DNA of 64,000 nt from JBEIHX01 sp040381075 (GTDB lineage Bacteria; Pseudomonadota; Alphaproteobacteria; Caulobacterales; Aquidulcibacteraceae): positions 1 to 64,000 of the forward strand of contig JBEIHX010000019.1 in the NCBI GenBank assembly GCA_040381075.1, read 5' to 3'. Within the stretch, counting starts at the first letter, position 1; each line of letters opens with the position of its first letter. Below, one piece after another: positions 46,954 to 56,674 of this stretch. The notes beneath the pieces were generated by a model. The model searched no databases. It was given only the letters and a program-made list of their open reading frames with translations, and was not told where the DNA came from. The position numbers were made by a program, and so were the translations under genes.

Positions 46954-48393
46954 TCATAGCGGCTGCTCCGCCAGTCCAAGTTTTTGCGGAACCGTCTGGG
47001 TCCCGGTCCGCTCCAGGCGGGCCAGCGGACCAATGACGGCCAACGCGACGAACAGGAGCAGGATCTCCAGGGCGTAGACAGCGACATAGCCGACGGAGGG
47101 ATGATCTGCTCCAGGTCCCAGTGATCCGCTCGCCGCAACCGCCGCCACGGCGTCACGGGCGAATCCTGCAAAGGCGATGGATGCGCCCATGGCGGCGGCG
47201 TTCACAGCACCCCAGGCGCCGATGACGATGCCTGACTTGCCGTCCTGCGCCATCGCCATTGCGGCGGTCAGTGTTCCGATGGCGAACAGACCACCGCCAA
47301 ACCCGATGCCGGCGGCCGCGAGACGAAACAGCAGGGGCCATTCCAGGGCGCCCGACAGGATGACAGCTGCGAAGGCGAAGACGCCGATGACAGCGCCAAG
47401 ACCGGCGATCCGGTGCGGCTCGCCCCCACGCGCGAGCCGACGGGCGGCGACGGCGAAACCGAGCAGACCGCCAAAAGCCCAGAAGGCCGTCAGCAGTGAC
47501 GTCTGACCAACCGGCAGATGCAGGACCTGGCCTCCATAAGGCTCCAGCAGCACGTCCTGCATGGCGAACGCGGCGGAGCCGAGGCCGACGGCGGCCAGCA
47601 GACGACGGGCCGCGCCGCCGCGGGTCAAGGCGGCGAGCGCCGCGAGGAAGGCGCGGGTTGAATCATCCTCCGGCGCGGCCTCGGCGCGGGCGGGGGAGCG
47701 GTGCTCCATGCCCCACATCGATACGACGGTGAGCACGAAGCCGAGCACCGCCGCGCCCTGGATGACCTGGATCAGCCGCAAGGCGGTAAAGTTGACGAGC
47801 AGCGCGCTCACGACCAGGGAGCTTACAAAGGCCCCGAGCAGCAGCATGATCGAGAGCAGGGCGACGACGCGCGGGCGGGTCTCGTCGGTCGCGAGGTCGG
47901 CCGCCAGCGCCAGACCTGCGGTCTGCACAGTATGCATGCCCAATCCGATCAGCAGGAATCCGAGCGCGGCCCCGACATAGCCGACAGCGACCGGTCCAAC
48001 GCCCGTACCGGACAGGATCAGCAGCGAGAAAGGCATGATCGCCAGGCCGCCGAACTGCAGCATGGCGCCGAACCACATGTAGGGAACCCGCCGCCAGCCG
48101 AACACGGAGCGATGATGGTCCGACTTGAAGCCGATCAGCACACGCAGCGGCGCGAGCAGCATCGGCGCCGCGACCATCAGGGCGACCACCCAGCCGAACA
48201 TCCCTGTTTCGACGATCATCACGCGGTTTAGGGTGCCCGTCAGCATGACGCCGGCCATGCCGCACGCGACCTGGAACAGCGACAGCCGCAGGAGCTTGCC
48301 CATCGGAAGGTCGCGCGAGGCGGCATCGGCGAAGGGGAGCCATCGCGGATTCAGGCGCGCGAACGCACGCGATGATGAGCGACTGCCCGTCAT
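46954..48393 (-). CDS. lhaA: Light-harvesting 1 assembly protein LhaA (PucC family)
   Basis: A 479-residue, 12-helix MFS-like protein of the PucC/LhaA/BCH2 family. It has RLSLFQVACGMAGVMLTGTL then NRVMIVETGMFGWVVALMVA, and IGFKSDHHRSVFGWRRVPYM, the conserved loop. GKSGIVIGAWGAVNAAAMGA is near the end. It helps assemble LH1 around the reaction centre, possibly delivering bacteriochlorophyll. Position between bchM and puhA is the classic lhaA site. It overlaps bchM by ATGA. A related gene, bch2, lies at 61600. Confidence 0.95.
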   Translation of the reverse strand: MTGSRSSSRAFARLNPRWLPFADAASRDLPMGKLLRLSLFQVACGMAGVMLTGTLNRVMIVETGMFGWVVALMVAAPMLLAPLRVLIGFKSDHHRSVFGWRRVPYMWFGAMLQFGGLAIMPFSLLILSGTGVGPVAVGYVGAALGFLLIGLGMHTVQTAGLALAADLATDETRPRVVALLSIMLLLGAFVSSLVVSALLVNFTALRLIQVIQGAAVLGFVLTVVSMWGMEHRSPARAEAAPEDDSTRAFLAALAALTRGGAARRLLAAVGLGSAAFAMQDVLLEPYGGQVLHLPVGQTSLLTAFWAFGGLLGFAVAARRLARGGEPHRIAGLGAVIGVFAFAAVILSGALEWPLLFRLAAAGIGFGGGLFAIGTLTAAMAMAQDGKSGIVIGAWGAVNAAAMGASIAFAGFARDAVAAVAASGSLGPGADHPSVGYVAVYALEILLLFVALAVIGPLARLERTGTQTVPQKLGLAEQPL

Positions 48394-49118
48394 GTGCGCA
48401 CCAGCTCCACTGCTTGCGAGGTATAAAATCCGCTGACGATGCGCTGGGTGCGGGCGACCCGGAACCCGCGCAGGTCGGGCGCTGAACCGATGCGCTCAAA
48501 GAGGCGTTGTGGGCTGATCGGCACGATCGCCGGAGCTCGGTCAGTGCGGGGAAACAGCCGCCCGACGACGTGCATCAGCCTCAGCGCAGGCGTGGCGGGT
48601 GCGAAGGTGAACACAATGGCGCGATGGGTGCGCGGGGCGATGGCGGACAGGACCCTTACGACGTCTTCCAGCTCATAATGAATGAGCGAGTCCATCGCCG
48701 CCACTGCGTCGAATGCGCCGAGCGCGGGATCCAGCATATCCCCGACCCGGAAGTCGATGGCCTGCGCGAGCGCATCCGGCGCGCGCTCGCGGGCCACATC
48801 AACGAGGCCCGCGGCGAGATCGATGGCGAGAACCTGCGCACCGCGCCCGGCCGCCTCGACCGCGAGCGCACCGGTGCCGCAGCCTGCATCGAGCAGCCGC
48901 TTCTGTCTCAGGTCATCGCCAAGCCAGGACAGCAGCAGGGATCGCATACGGTCGCGACCGGCCCGGACTGTGGCCCGGATGCGGCTGACGGGGGCATGCG
49001 ATGTGAGCTGCTCCCAGGCGTCGCGCGCGGTCCGGTCGAAATAGGTCTCAAGAGCGCCGCGGCGGACCGCGTAGCTCGTTCCCGGAGCATGGACCGGCAG
49101 GGTGTCTGCGCCTGACAT
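48390..49118 (-). CDS. bchM: Mg-protoporphyrin IX O-methyltransferase
   Basis: A 242-residue SAM-dependent methyltransferase. It has the N-terminal YFDRTARDAWEQLTSHAPVS, then the SAM motif KRLLDAGCGTGALAVEAAGR. FDAVAAMDSLIHYELEDVVR and the C-terminal RIVSGFYTSQAVELVRT are typical of BchM. It methylates the ring C propionate, the substrate of AcsF. The start overlaps the bchL stop by one base, and the stop overlaps lhaA by ATGA. Length is normal for the family. Confidence 0.96.
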   Translation of the reverse strand: MSGADTLPVHAPGTSYAVRRGALETYFDRTARDAWEQLTSHAPVSRIRATVRAGRDRMRSLLLSWLGDDLRQKRLLDAGCGTGALAVEAAGRGAQVLAIDLAAGLVDVARERAPDALAQAIDFRVGDMLDPALGAFDAVAAMDSLIHYELEDVVRVLSAIAPRTHRAIVFTFAPATPALRLMHVVGRLFPRTDRAPAIVPISPQRLFERIGSAPDLRGFRVARTQRIVSGFYTSQAVELVRT

Positions 49119-50017
49119 CAGTCAAACCCCAGAAAATCAAAGATCTCGCGATCCTTCATCGGGGTCGCATCATACTGCCGCTCACCCGCCCACAGTGTGG
49201 CTGCCAGACGCAGATACTCGTTCTGCACCGCCTCAAGCTCCGGCGAAGGCTCCATTTCGAACAGGGTTGATTTCTTCAGCCGGGACCGGCGGATGACGTC
49301 GAGGTCCGGCAGGTGGGCAATACGCTCCAGACCGATCGCGGCGTTGAAGCGATCGATCTCGTCGGTCGCCTTGGACCGATTGGCGATCACCCCGCCCAGG
49401 CGGACGTCGTAGTTCTTCGACTTCGCCCTGATCGCTGCGACAATCCGATTCATCGCGAAGATCGAATCGAAATCATTTGCGGTGACAATGAGCGCACGTT
49501 CGGCGTGCTGAAGGGGCGATGCGAAGCCGCCGCACACCACATCGCCCAGAACGTCAAAGATCACCACGTCGGTGTCTTCCAGCAGATGGTGTTCCTTGAG
49601 CAGCTTGACCGTCTGACCGACCACATAGCCGCCGCACCCGGTGCCAGCTGGCGGACCGCCGGCTTCAACGCACATCACGCCATTGTATCCCTCATAGACA
49701 TAGTCCTCCGGGCGCAACTCCTCGGTGTGAAAGTCCACGCTTTCCAGAACATCGATCACGGTCGGCACCAGGCGCTTGGTCAGCGTGAAGGTGGAGTCGT
49801 GCTTCGGGTCACAGCCGATCTGAAGCACGCGCTTGCCGAGCTTTGAGAAGGCCGCCGAGAGGTTGGACGACGTTGTGCTCTTGCCGATGCCTCCCTTGCC
49901 GTACACGGCGAATACTTTCGCCCGGTCGATGCGGGGGCCCGCGTCCATCTTGACTTGCACACTTCCCTCACCATCGGGTCGCCGGTGGAGTGCGCGGGGG
50001 ATGTCGAGCAGCGTCAT
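49118..50017 (-). CDS. bchL: Light-independent protochlorophyllide reductase ATP-binding subunit
   Basis: A 299-residue NifH-like iron protein. The P-loop is VFAVYGKGGIGKSTTSSNL. Switch and cluster motifs are LQIGCDPKHDSTFTLTKRL, GVMCVEAGGPPAGTGCGGYV (cluster Cys region) and VIFDVLGDVVCGGFASPLQH (second Cys). As a dimer with one [4Fe-4S] cluster it passes electrons to BchNB in the dark reduction of protochlorophyllide ring D. It is 14 bases after bchH. Its N-terminal 30 residues are an ordinary variable extension. Confidence 0.97.
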   Translation of the reverse strand: MTLLDIPRALHRRPDGEGSVQVKMDAGPRIDRAKVFAVYGKGGIGKSTTSSNLSAAFSKLGKRVLQIGCDPKHDSTFTLTKRLVPTVIDVLESVDFHTEELRPEDYVYEGYNGVMCVEAGGPPAGTGCGGYVVGQTVKLLKEHHLLEDTDVVIFDVLGDVVCGGFASPLQHAERALIVTANDFDSIFAMNRIVAAIRAKSKNYDVRLGGVIANRSKATDEIDRFNAAIGLERIAHLPDLDVIRRSRLKKSTLFEMEPSPELEAVQNEYLRLAATLWAGERQYDATPMKDREIFDFLGFD

Positions 50018-50031
50018 GTGGTTCTCCTGCG

Positions 50032-53000
50032 TCAGGCCGCGGCGGCGGCGTTGACGCCTTCGAGCCGATCCTCAAGCTCCTCCCCGGCGCTGCGGAGCGC
50101 TTCAAGGGTCTCAGGATCGGGCGTCCAGTAGTTGCGGTGATGGGCTTCCAGGAGCCGGTTCGCCATGCGGGCGGAGGCTTTGGGATTCAGTTCGGCGAGA
50201 CGCGCGCGCATGTCCGCGTCGAGCACGTAGGTTTCGCTGATGCGCTGATAGATCCACGGGTCGACCTGGCCGGTCGTGGCCGACCAGCCCATTGTGTTTG
50301 TCACCTGGGCTTCAATCTGGCGGACGCCCTCGTAGCCGTGCCTGAGGAGGCTCTCATACCAGCGCGGGTTGAGGGTGCGGGTATGGGCTTCCAGCGCCAC
50401 CTGCTCGGCGAGCGTGCGAACCTTGCCCTCCGGCGCCGTCTGATCGCTGATGTAGACTGCCGCGTCAGCCCCTTTGGCGCGACGCACGGCCCGGGCGATG
50501 CCGCCCAGCGTGTCGACGTAGTGGTCAATCGTGGTGACGCCAAGTTCAACGCAGTCAAGGTTCTGATAGGCCACGTCCACCCGGGCGAGGAGCGCGCCGA
50601 GCAGCCCGGACTGGCGCACAGCCTGCCCGTTTTTCCCGTAGGCGAAACATTTCCGGGCCTCATAGGCGTCGGCGAGCTCATCCTCGCCGTCCCATGCCCC
50701 TGAGTCGATGAGCTGGTTCACATTTGCGCCGTACGCCCCGTCAGCATTGGAGAACACGCGCAACGCCGCCGTCTCGAGGTCGCAGCCATGCGCGGCCTGA
50801 TAGTCAAGGACGTGCTTGCGGATGAAATTCATGGTTGCTGGTTCATCTGCGCCTGCGGCAAGCAGTGCTGCCTCGGCGAGCATGCGCGTCTGCAATGGCA
50901 GCAGGTCGCGGAATATGCCCGAGAGGGTCACGACAACGTCGATGCGGGCGCGTCCAAGTTCAGCGAGGGGAATGAGCTCAGCGCCGCAGATACGCCCGTA
51001 GGAATCAAGCCGCGGGCGTGCGCCCATCAGTGCGAGCGCCTGTGCGATCGGACCGCCTTCGGTCTTGAGATTGTCGGAGCCCCAGAGCACCAGCGCGATA
51101 GTTTCCGGGGCTGGGGCGCCGTCGGCGCAGTGACGCTCGATGAGGCGCTCCGCCTGGCGCGCGCCGTCGCGCAGCGCGAACGCGCTGGGGATGCGAAAGG
51201 GATCAAACCCGTGCAGATTCCGGCCGGTGGGCAGGACCTCAGGCGTCCGCACAACGTCGCCGCCTGGTGCAGGACGCACATAGCCCGCATCAAGCGCGTG
51301 GATAAGAGCGGGGATTTCATGATCCTCCGCCAGCAAAGCATTGGCGGTCTGCAGTTCACCGATCAGCGCCTGGGCGGCGCCAGGAGCAAGGCCGCTCAAC
51401 CGCTCAACACTTGCCGCAGTCGCGCCATTGGCGATGGCGTCTATGGCGGCGCGGCTCAGTCTGGGACCGTCGCGCGCCTCAGCCATGGCGCTCAAGAGTT
51501 CAGACCGCTGGGCGGCGCCGGGCGGGGCGCCAAGCACATGCAGCCCCGCCGGGATGAGCGACTGTTCATATTCGAAGACCGTCGCAGCGAGACCTTCCAG
51601 CGCCGGGGGGCCTGTTGTCATTGCAGGGTCGATGAGATGAAGCGCTTCAGCCTGCTCGCGGATCAGGGCGGCGAGGCTATCGCGTTCACCCTGCGCGTCC
51701 GGCCCCAGACCGCGCCAACGGTCCAGAGACGCTTTGAGATCTGCAAGATCGCGATAGAGACCGGCCTGCGTGACGGGCGGCGTGAGATGGCTCACGAGGG
51801 TTGCGCCGGAGCGGCGTTTGGCGATTGCGCCTTCGGACGGGTTGTTGGCGGCGTAGAGATAGAAATTCGGCAGGTCGCGGATCAGCCGCTCCGGCCAGCA
51901 GGCGCCGGACAGGCCAACCTGTTTGCCCGGCATGAATTCCAGGGCGCCGTGCGTTCCGAAGTGCAGCACCGCATGCGCGGCGAATTCCTCGCGCAGGTAG
52001 CGGTAGAAGGCTGAGAAGGCATGGGTGGGAGCGAAGCCGGCCTCGAACATGAGGCGCATCGGATCGCCCTCATAGCCAAAACCCGGCTGAAGTGCGACGA
52101 GGACATTGCCAAAGCGCGCGCCCAGGATGAACAGATCACGGCCATCCGTCAGCTGGCGCCCAGGCGCAGGTCCCCATTGCGCCTCAATGGCGGCCAGGTC
52201 CGGCTCGCGGCGAATGTGATCTTCCGCGCTGACCCGCGCCACAACATTCGCGTCCGTGTTATGGCGTGTGCTGTTTCCTCCCAGCAACTGCGCACGCAGC
52301 TCCTCACTGCTTGCAGGCGGATCCACGGCGTAGCCGGCCGACGCCAGAGCCCGCAGGGTGTTGAACAGGCTTTCAAAGACGCTGAGGTAGGCTGCGGTTC
52401 CCGCAGCGCCGGCGTTGGGCGGAAAGTTGAACAGAACAATGGCCAGCCGGCGCTGCGCCCGCTCGCTGCGTTTGAGCGCGACGAGGCGCGCGACCCGCCC
52501 TGCAAGCGCGTCCGTGCGCTCCATGCAGGGCCGCATGCGGCTCGCCGTGTCCCCGCCGTCCGCGGCGCACTGATGTGTGCAGCCCTGGCAGGCGTTCCCC
52601 GGAGCGTCAGACCGACCGCCATAGACGGCAGGCGCGATCGCGCCGTCGAGTTCCGGGATGGCCACCATGATGGTCGCTTCCACGGGCGTCAGGCCGGCGC
52701 CTGACCGGCTCCATTGCTGCAGGCTTTGGAACTCCAGCGGGTGCGCCGCGATATAGGGCGCATCCAGCCTGGCGAGGATCTCCTGGGCGGCTTGGGCGTC
52801 ATTATAGGCGGGGCCGCCCACCAGCGAGAATCCCGTCAGCGACACCAGCGCATCAATGGTGGCGCGTCCGTCGCGCATGAAGAACGCTTCGATCGCGGGA
52901 CGTGCGTCCAGACCGCTGGCGAAGGCTGGTATCACCTTGAGCCCGCGCGCCTCCAGGGCGGCGATCACGCCGTCATAGTGTCCGGTGTCGTCCGCAAGCA

Positions 53001-53778
53001 CATAGGATCGCAGGACAAGCACCCCGACCACGCCCTTGGCGCCGGGGGGCGCAGGCAGATCATCGGCGCTTTCAGACATGCGCCCGGTCGACGCCAGGCG
53101 GGGGTGATAGACGCCGACGTCGGGAAAGTCTTCCGGCGGCCGCGCCGGAACTGCGCCGCGCCACGCGCGCCGCGGGCCATCTGCATACCGATTGACAAGG
53201 AAGCGCGCCATGTTGACCACGTTGGCGTCACTTGCCGAGAGCCAGTACTGCATGGTCAGAAAGTAGGCCCGGACATCCTGCGCGGGGCCCGGAATGAAGC
53301 GCAGGATTTTCGGCAGCCGGCGCAGCATCGCCATCTGTCCGGCGCCTGAACTCGCGGTTTTTCCGGAGCCGCGAAGTTTCTTCAGCAGGGCCAGGGGACC
53401 CTTGTCGGCTCCATCCATCTTGAAGGAGCCCAATTTTGAAAGCTTGATGATTTCACCGGCGGACATAGCGCACACCAGCGCATCGCAGTTATCCCTGCGT
53501 GCGGCCAGATCGCTCGCCACCGCATTGATGTGATCCTCCATGAAAAGCATCGTCGCGATGATCACGTCAGCACGCGCGATATCCGCCCTGCAGCGCAGCA
53601 ACGCCGCCGGGTCGGCGGCGAAGTCCGCGGCCGCATGCAGGGTTATGACAAGACCGGGACATTCGCGCGCCAGCAATGCGTTGGCGCGCACCACGGCGCC
53701 GGCGAGGTGATTGTCCAGCGTCACGATCGTGACGCGATAGGGCGCGCGCTCAGCGGGCGTAGTGCGATTTCGCGTCAT
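50032..53778 (-). CDS. bchH: Magnesium chelatase subunit H
   Basis: A subunit of about 1248 residues, close to the usual BchH size. It starts PYRVTIVTLDNHLAGAVVRA. It contains DALVCAMSAGEIIKLSKLGS, MLRRLPKILRFIPGPAQDVR, HAVLHFGTHGALEFMPGKQV (porphyrin/Mg region His and Glu) and GARPRLDSYGRICGAELIPL. The C-terminal ARMANRLLEAHHRNYWTPDP is typical. It binds protoporphyrin IX and inserts Mg with BchI and BchD, which are not in the window. ATG 53778 overlaps bchB by 29 bases; the open frame to 53946 lies wholly in bchB. No strong ribosome site precedes it, so coupling is likely. Confidence 0.95.
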   Translation of the reverse strand: MTRNRTTPAERAPYRVTIVTLDNHLAGAVVRANALLARECPGLVITLHAAADFAADPAALLRCRADIARADVIIATMLFMEDHINAVASDLAARRDNCDALVCAMSAGEIIKLSKLGSFKMDGADKGPLALLKKLRGSGKTASSGAGQMAMLRRLPKILRFIPGPAQDVRAYFLTMQYWLSASDANVVNMARFLVNRYADGPRRAWRGAVPARPPEDFPDVGVYHPRLASTGRMSESADDLPAPPGAKGVVGVLVLRSYVLADDTGHYDGVIAALEARGLKVIPAFASGLDARPAIEAFFMRDGRATIDALVSLTGFSLVGGPAYNDAQAAQEILARLDAPYIAAHPLEFQSLQQWSRSGAGLTPVEATIMVAIPELDGAIAPAVYGGRSDAPGNACQGCTHQCAADGGDTASRMRPCMERTDALAGRVARLVALKRSERAQRRLAIVLFNFPPNAGAAGTAAYLSVFESLFNTLRALASAGYAVDPPASSEELRAQLLGGNSTRHNTDANVVARVSAEDHIRREPDLAAIEAQWGPAPGRQLTDGRDLFILGARFGNVLVALQPGFGYEGDPMRLMFEAGFAPTHAFSAFYRYLREEFAAHAVLHFGTHGALEFMPGKQVGLSGACWPERLIRDLPNFYLYAANNPSEGAIAKRRSGATLVSHLTPPVTQAGLYRDLADLKASLDRWRGLGPDAQGERDSLAALIREQAEALHLIDPAMTTGPPALEGLAATVFEYEQSLIPAGLHVLGAPPGAAQRSELLSAMAEARDGPRLSRAAIDAIANGATAASVERLSGLAPGAAQALIGELQTANALLAEDHEIPALIHALDAGYVRPAPGGDVVRTPEVLPTGRNLHGFDPFRIPSAFALRDGARQAERLIERHCADGAPAPETIALVLWGSDNLKTEGGPIAQALALMGARPRLDSYGRICGAELIPLAELGRARIDVVVTLSGIFRDLLPLQTRMLAEAALLAAGADEPATMNFIRKHVLDYQAAHGCDLETAALRVFSNADGAYGANVNQLIDSGAWDGEDELADAYEARKCFAYGKNGQAVRQSGLLGALLARVDVAYQNLDCVELGVTTIDHYVDTLGGIARAVRRAKGADAAVYISDQTAPEGKVRTLAEQVALEAHTRTLNPRWYESLLRHGYEGVRQIEAQVTNTMGWSATTGQVDPWIYQRISETYVLDADMRARLAELNPKASARMANRLLEAHHRNYWTPDPETLEALRSAGEELEDRLEGVNAAAAA

Positions 53779-55363
53779 ACAGGGTATCCACATCAATGCG
53801 GGCGATCCCGCGTGCATGCGCGAAGCGCTCCGTGTTGCGACGCGCTTTCCCGCGCACAAAGAACGGAATCTTGGAAAGCTCCTTTTCGGCTTCCTGGCTC
53901 CAGACCAGCAGGCTTGCAGCAGTGGCGCCGGCTGGGCCGGCTTCAAGGGGCGCAGAGATCAGCGCGCCCTGCGTCAGGCCACGGTCGGGGGCGGCGTGCA
54001 GGACCTCTGCCCGGGTTTCGGCCGGCCGGGCGGCCGCATGCGCTCCCAGATGCGACAGTCCGGCGGCGTCATTGAACTCGAAATCCTCACGGAACATCGC
54101 CAGCAGATGCTCCTCAAGCCCCATGGCCAACGGATGGATCCAGGTGTCAAACAGGACGTTTGCGCCCTCGAAGCCCATCACCGGGGATGTCCTCGCCGGG
54201 AAGTCCTGAACATGCACGGGCGCTGAAATCACTGCACAGCCGATCCCCAAGCGCTTCGCGATATGCCGCTCCATCTGGGTGCCAAGCACGAGCTCGGGCT
54301 GGGCTTCCGCGATCGCAGCCTCAACTTCGAGATAGTCGTCAGTGATGAGGGGCTGGACGCCATAGACTGACGCGGCGGCGCGCAATTCCCTGGCGAACTC
54401 CCTATTGTAGCATCCCAGACCCGCGACTTCGAAACCCATTTCATCGCGCGCGACGCGGGCGGCGGCGATGGCGTGGGTGGCGTCACCAAAGATGAAGACC
54501 CGCTTGCCGGTGAGGTAGGTTGAATCGACGGAGCGCGACCACCAGGGAAGCCGCGCGCCGTCTGCGCTCAAAACGGGCGCCGGGTCGACGCCTGCGACAC
54601 GCGCGACTTCAGCAATGAACTCCCGGGTTGCGCCATAGCCGATCGGCGTGGTGCGGACGCATGGCTGGGCGAATGTCTTCTCCAGCCACGCAGCCGCAAG
54701 CGCGCCGGTCTCCGGATAAAGGCAGATGTTGAAATCCGCCTCCCTGAGACGCCTGATGGCGGCTGGATCAGCCCCCATGGGCGCGACGACCCCGACATCA
54801 ACGCCAAGGAGATCGAGCAGTCGTGTGATTTCCGCCACGTCGTCGCGGTGACGGAACCCGAGCGCTGTCGGTCCAAGGATATTGCAGAGCGGACGGGACC
54901 TCAAGGGGCGCGGCCCAGGCTCAGATTCACTCAGCTGTCGGACGATCTGATAGAATGTTTCGGCTGCGCCCCAGTTTTCCTTTTTCTGGTAGGAAGGCAG
55001 CTCCAGAGCCACCACCGGAACCGGAATATCCATGCTGCGCGCAAGCCCGCCTGGGTCATCCTGGATCAGCTCCGCGGTGCATGACGCAGCGACAAGCAGC
55101 GCCTGCGGCTGGAACCGTTCATAGGCCTGCTGCAGCGTTGTTTTGAACAGCTCGGCAGTGTCGCCGCCAAGATCGCGGGCCTGGAAGGTCGTGTAGGTCA
55201 CTGGCGGGCGTTCGCCGCGCCGCTCGATCATGGTGAACAGCAGGTCAGCGTAGGTGTCGCCCTGCGGCGCATGCAGCACCAGGTGAACATCGCGCATGCC
55301 TGTTGCGACGCGCATTGCCCCGACATGGGGCGGCCCCTCATAGGTCCAGACGGTCAGGCGCAT
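53750..55363 (-). CDS. bchB: Light-independent protochlorophyllide reductase subunit B
   Basis: A 537-residue nitrogenase-like subunit. It has RLTVWTYEGPPHVGAMRVAT at the N-terminus and ALLVAASCTAELIQDDPGGL with a cluster Cys. FDTWIHPLAMGLEEHLLAMF and a C-terminal domain ending KIPFFVRGKARRNTERFAHA and DVDTLYDAKSHYAR complete it. With BchN it forms the catalytic tetramer holding a [4Fe-4S] cluster and reduces protochlorophyllide. An Ala/Gly-rich stretch at about 455-490 replaces the usual linker. The start is 3 bases after the bchN stop; the 3' end overlaps bchH. Confidence 0.97.
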   Translation of the reverse strand: MRLTVWTYEGPPHVGAMRVATGMRDVHLVLHAPQGDTYADLLFTMIERRGERPPVTYTTFQARDLGGDTAELFKTTLQQAYERFQPQALLVAASCTAELIQDDPGGLARSMDIPVPVVALELPSYQKKENWGAAETFYQIVRQLSESEPGPRPLRSRPLCNILGPTALGFRHRDDVAEITRLLDLLGVDVGVVAPMGADPAAIRRLREADFNICLYPETGALAAAWLEKTFAQPCVRTTPIGYGATREFIAEVARVAGVDPAPVLSADGARLPWWSRSVDSTYLTGKRVFIFGDATHAIAAARVARDEMGFEVAGLGCYNREFARELRAAASVYGVQPLITDDYLEVEAAIAEAQPELVLGTQMERHIAKRLGIGCAVISAPVHVQDFPARTSPVMGFEGANVLFDTWIHPLAMGLEEHLLAMFREDFEFNDAAGLSHLGAHAAARPAETRAEVLHAAPDRGLTQGALISAPLEAGPAGATAASLLVWSQEAEKELSKIPFFVRGKARRNTERFAHARGIARIDVDTLYDAKSHYAR

Positions 55364-55366
55364 GGC

Positions 55367-56674
55367 CTACACCTGCAGCATGGCGCGACGCGCCAGAGGA
55401 CGGGCGAACAGGCCGGCGAGATCTCCTGACTGGTCAAATCCATGAATTGGCGAAAACACGAGTTCAATCGACCATTTTGTCGTCAGCCCCTCGCGCTCCA
55501 GCGGATTTGCGAGCCCCAGACCGCAGATCGTCAGGTCTGGCCGCGCCGCGCGGCAACGATCGAGCTGACGGTCGACATCCTGCCCCTCACTCACCACGAC
55601 GTCGTCTGGAAGACGTGCGAGCTCGCAGCTGAGGATATCGCGGTGCAGATAGGGTGAGCCGACCTCGACGAGTTTCATGCCGAGTTCCTCGGCGGCGAAG
55701 CGCGCGAGCGGCACCTCGAGCTGGCTGTCCGGGAAGAAGAACAGCGACTTGCCCTCCAGCACGGTGCGATGGTGGGCAAGCGCGCGTTTCGCCCGTTCGC
55801 GCGCGGGCGCGATGACCCGGCGAAACGCCATTTCGTCGACTCCCCATGCATCGGCGGCCGCCTTGAACCAGGCTGTCGCCCCCTCCGCGCCGAACGGGAA
55901 CAGGGCGGACAGCCTTTGCGCGCCCCGCGCCTCCAGCGCGCGCACTGTCTCGCCCAGGAAGGGCTGGGCGAGCAGGAGGCGCGTGCTGGGCCCCACCGCG
56001 GGGAGTTCGGTGGAGCGGCGGGGCGGGAAGAAGGCGACCGGGCCGACGCCCAGCGCCTCGAACAAACGGCGAAACTGGTCCTCCACAACATCGGGAAGGG
56101 CGCCGACAACCATCAACGTCGCAGGAGCGTCCACGCCCTGCGCCGGCGCCGCATCGGCCAACGCCGCCAGACACGCATCCTCGCCCTGGGTGAAGGTCGT
56201 TTCGATGCCGCTGCCGGAGTAATTGAGCACCCGGACATTGGGGTGATGGCGCCGTGTAAGACGCTCGGCTGCGCGGGACAGATCTAGTTTGATGACCTCT
56301 GATGGACATGAGCCGACCAGAAAGAGCATCCTGATGTCGGGGCGTCGCCCAAGGAGGCGCTCGACGACAGCATCCAGCTCGGCATTGGCGTCCGCCAGAC
56401 CGGCGAGATCCTTTTCCTCCATGATCGCGGTGGCGAAGCGGGGTTCTGCGAAGATCATCACGCCCGCTGCCGACTGTATCAGGTGGGCGCAGGTGCGCGA
56501 CCCAACGACCAGAAAGAATGCGTCCTGGATCTTGCGATGCAGCCAGACGATTCCGGTCAGCCCGCAGAACACTTCCCGCTGTCCGCGCTCGCGCAGAATC
56601 GGGCGCTCGCCAGGGCGTAACGAAGCCCTGGCGACGGCCTGATCAGGCAGAGGACTGGGCAGGAGCTGCGTCAT
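55367..56674 (-). CDS. bchN: Light-independent protochlorophyllide reductase subunit N
   Basis: A 435-residue nitrogenase-like subunit. Cluster Cys motifs are GQREVFCGLTGIVWLHRKIQ, VGSRTCAHLIQSAAGVMIFA and MLFLVGSCPSEVIKLDLSRA. The C-terminal PDLTICGLGLANPLEREGLT then TKWSIELVFSPIHGFDQSGD is conserved in BchN/ChlN. ATG 56674 overlaps the bchF stop by ATGA. The longer open frame upstream runs through bchF in another frame and is rejected. Length is normal (about 420-430). Confidence 0.97.
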   Translation of the reverse strand: MTQLLPSPLPDQAVARASLRPGERPILRERGQREVFCGLTGIVWLHRKIQDAFFLVVGSRTCAHLIQSAAGVMIFAEPRFATAIMEEKDLAGLADANAELDAVVERLLGRRPDIRMLFLVGSCPSEVIKLDLSRAAERLTRRHHPNVRVLNYSGSGIETTFTQGEDACLAALADAAPAQGVDAPATLMVVGALPDVVEDQFRRLFEALGVGPVAFFPPRRSTELPAVGPSTRLLLAQPFLGETVRALEARGAQRLSALFPFGAEGATAWFKAAADAWGVDEMAFRRVIAPARERAKRALAHHRTVLEGKSLFFFPDSQLEVPLARFAAEELGMKLVEVGSPYLHRDILSCELARLPDDVVVSEGQDVDRQLDRCRAARPDLTICGLGLANPLEREGLTTKWSIELVFSPIHGFDQSGDLAGLFARPLARRAMLQV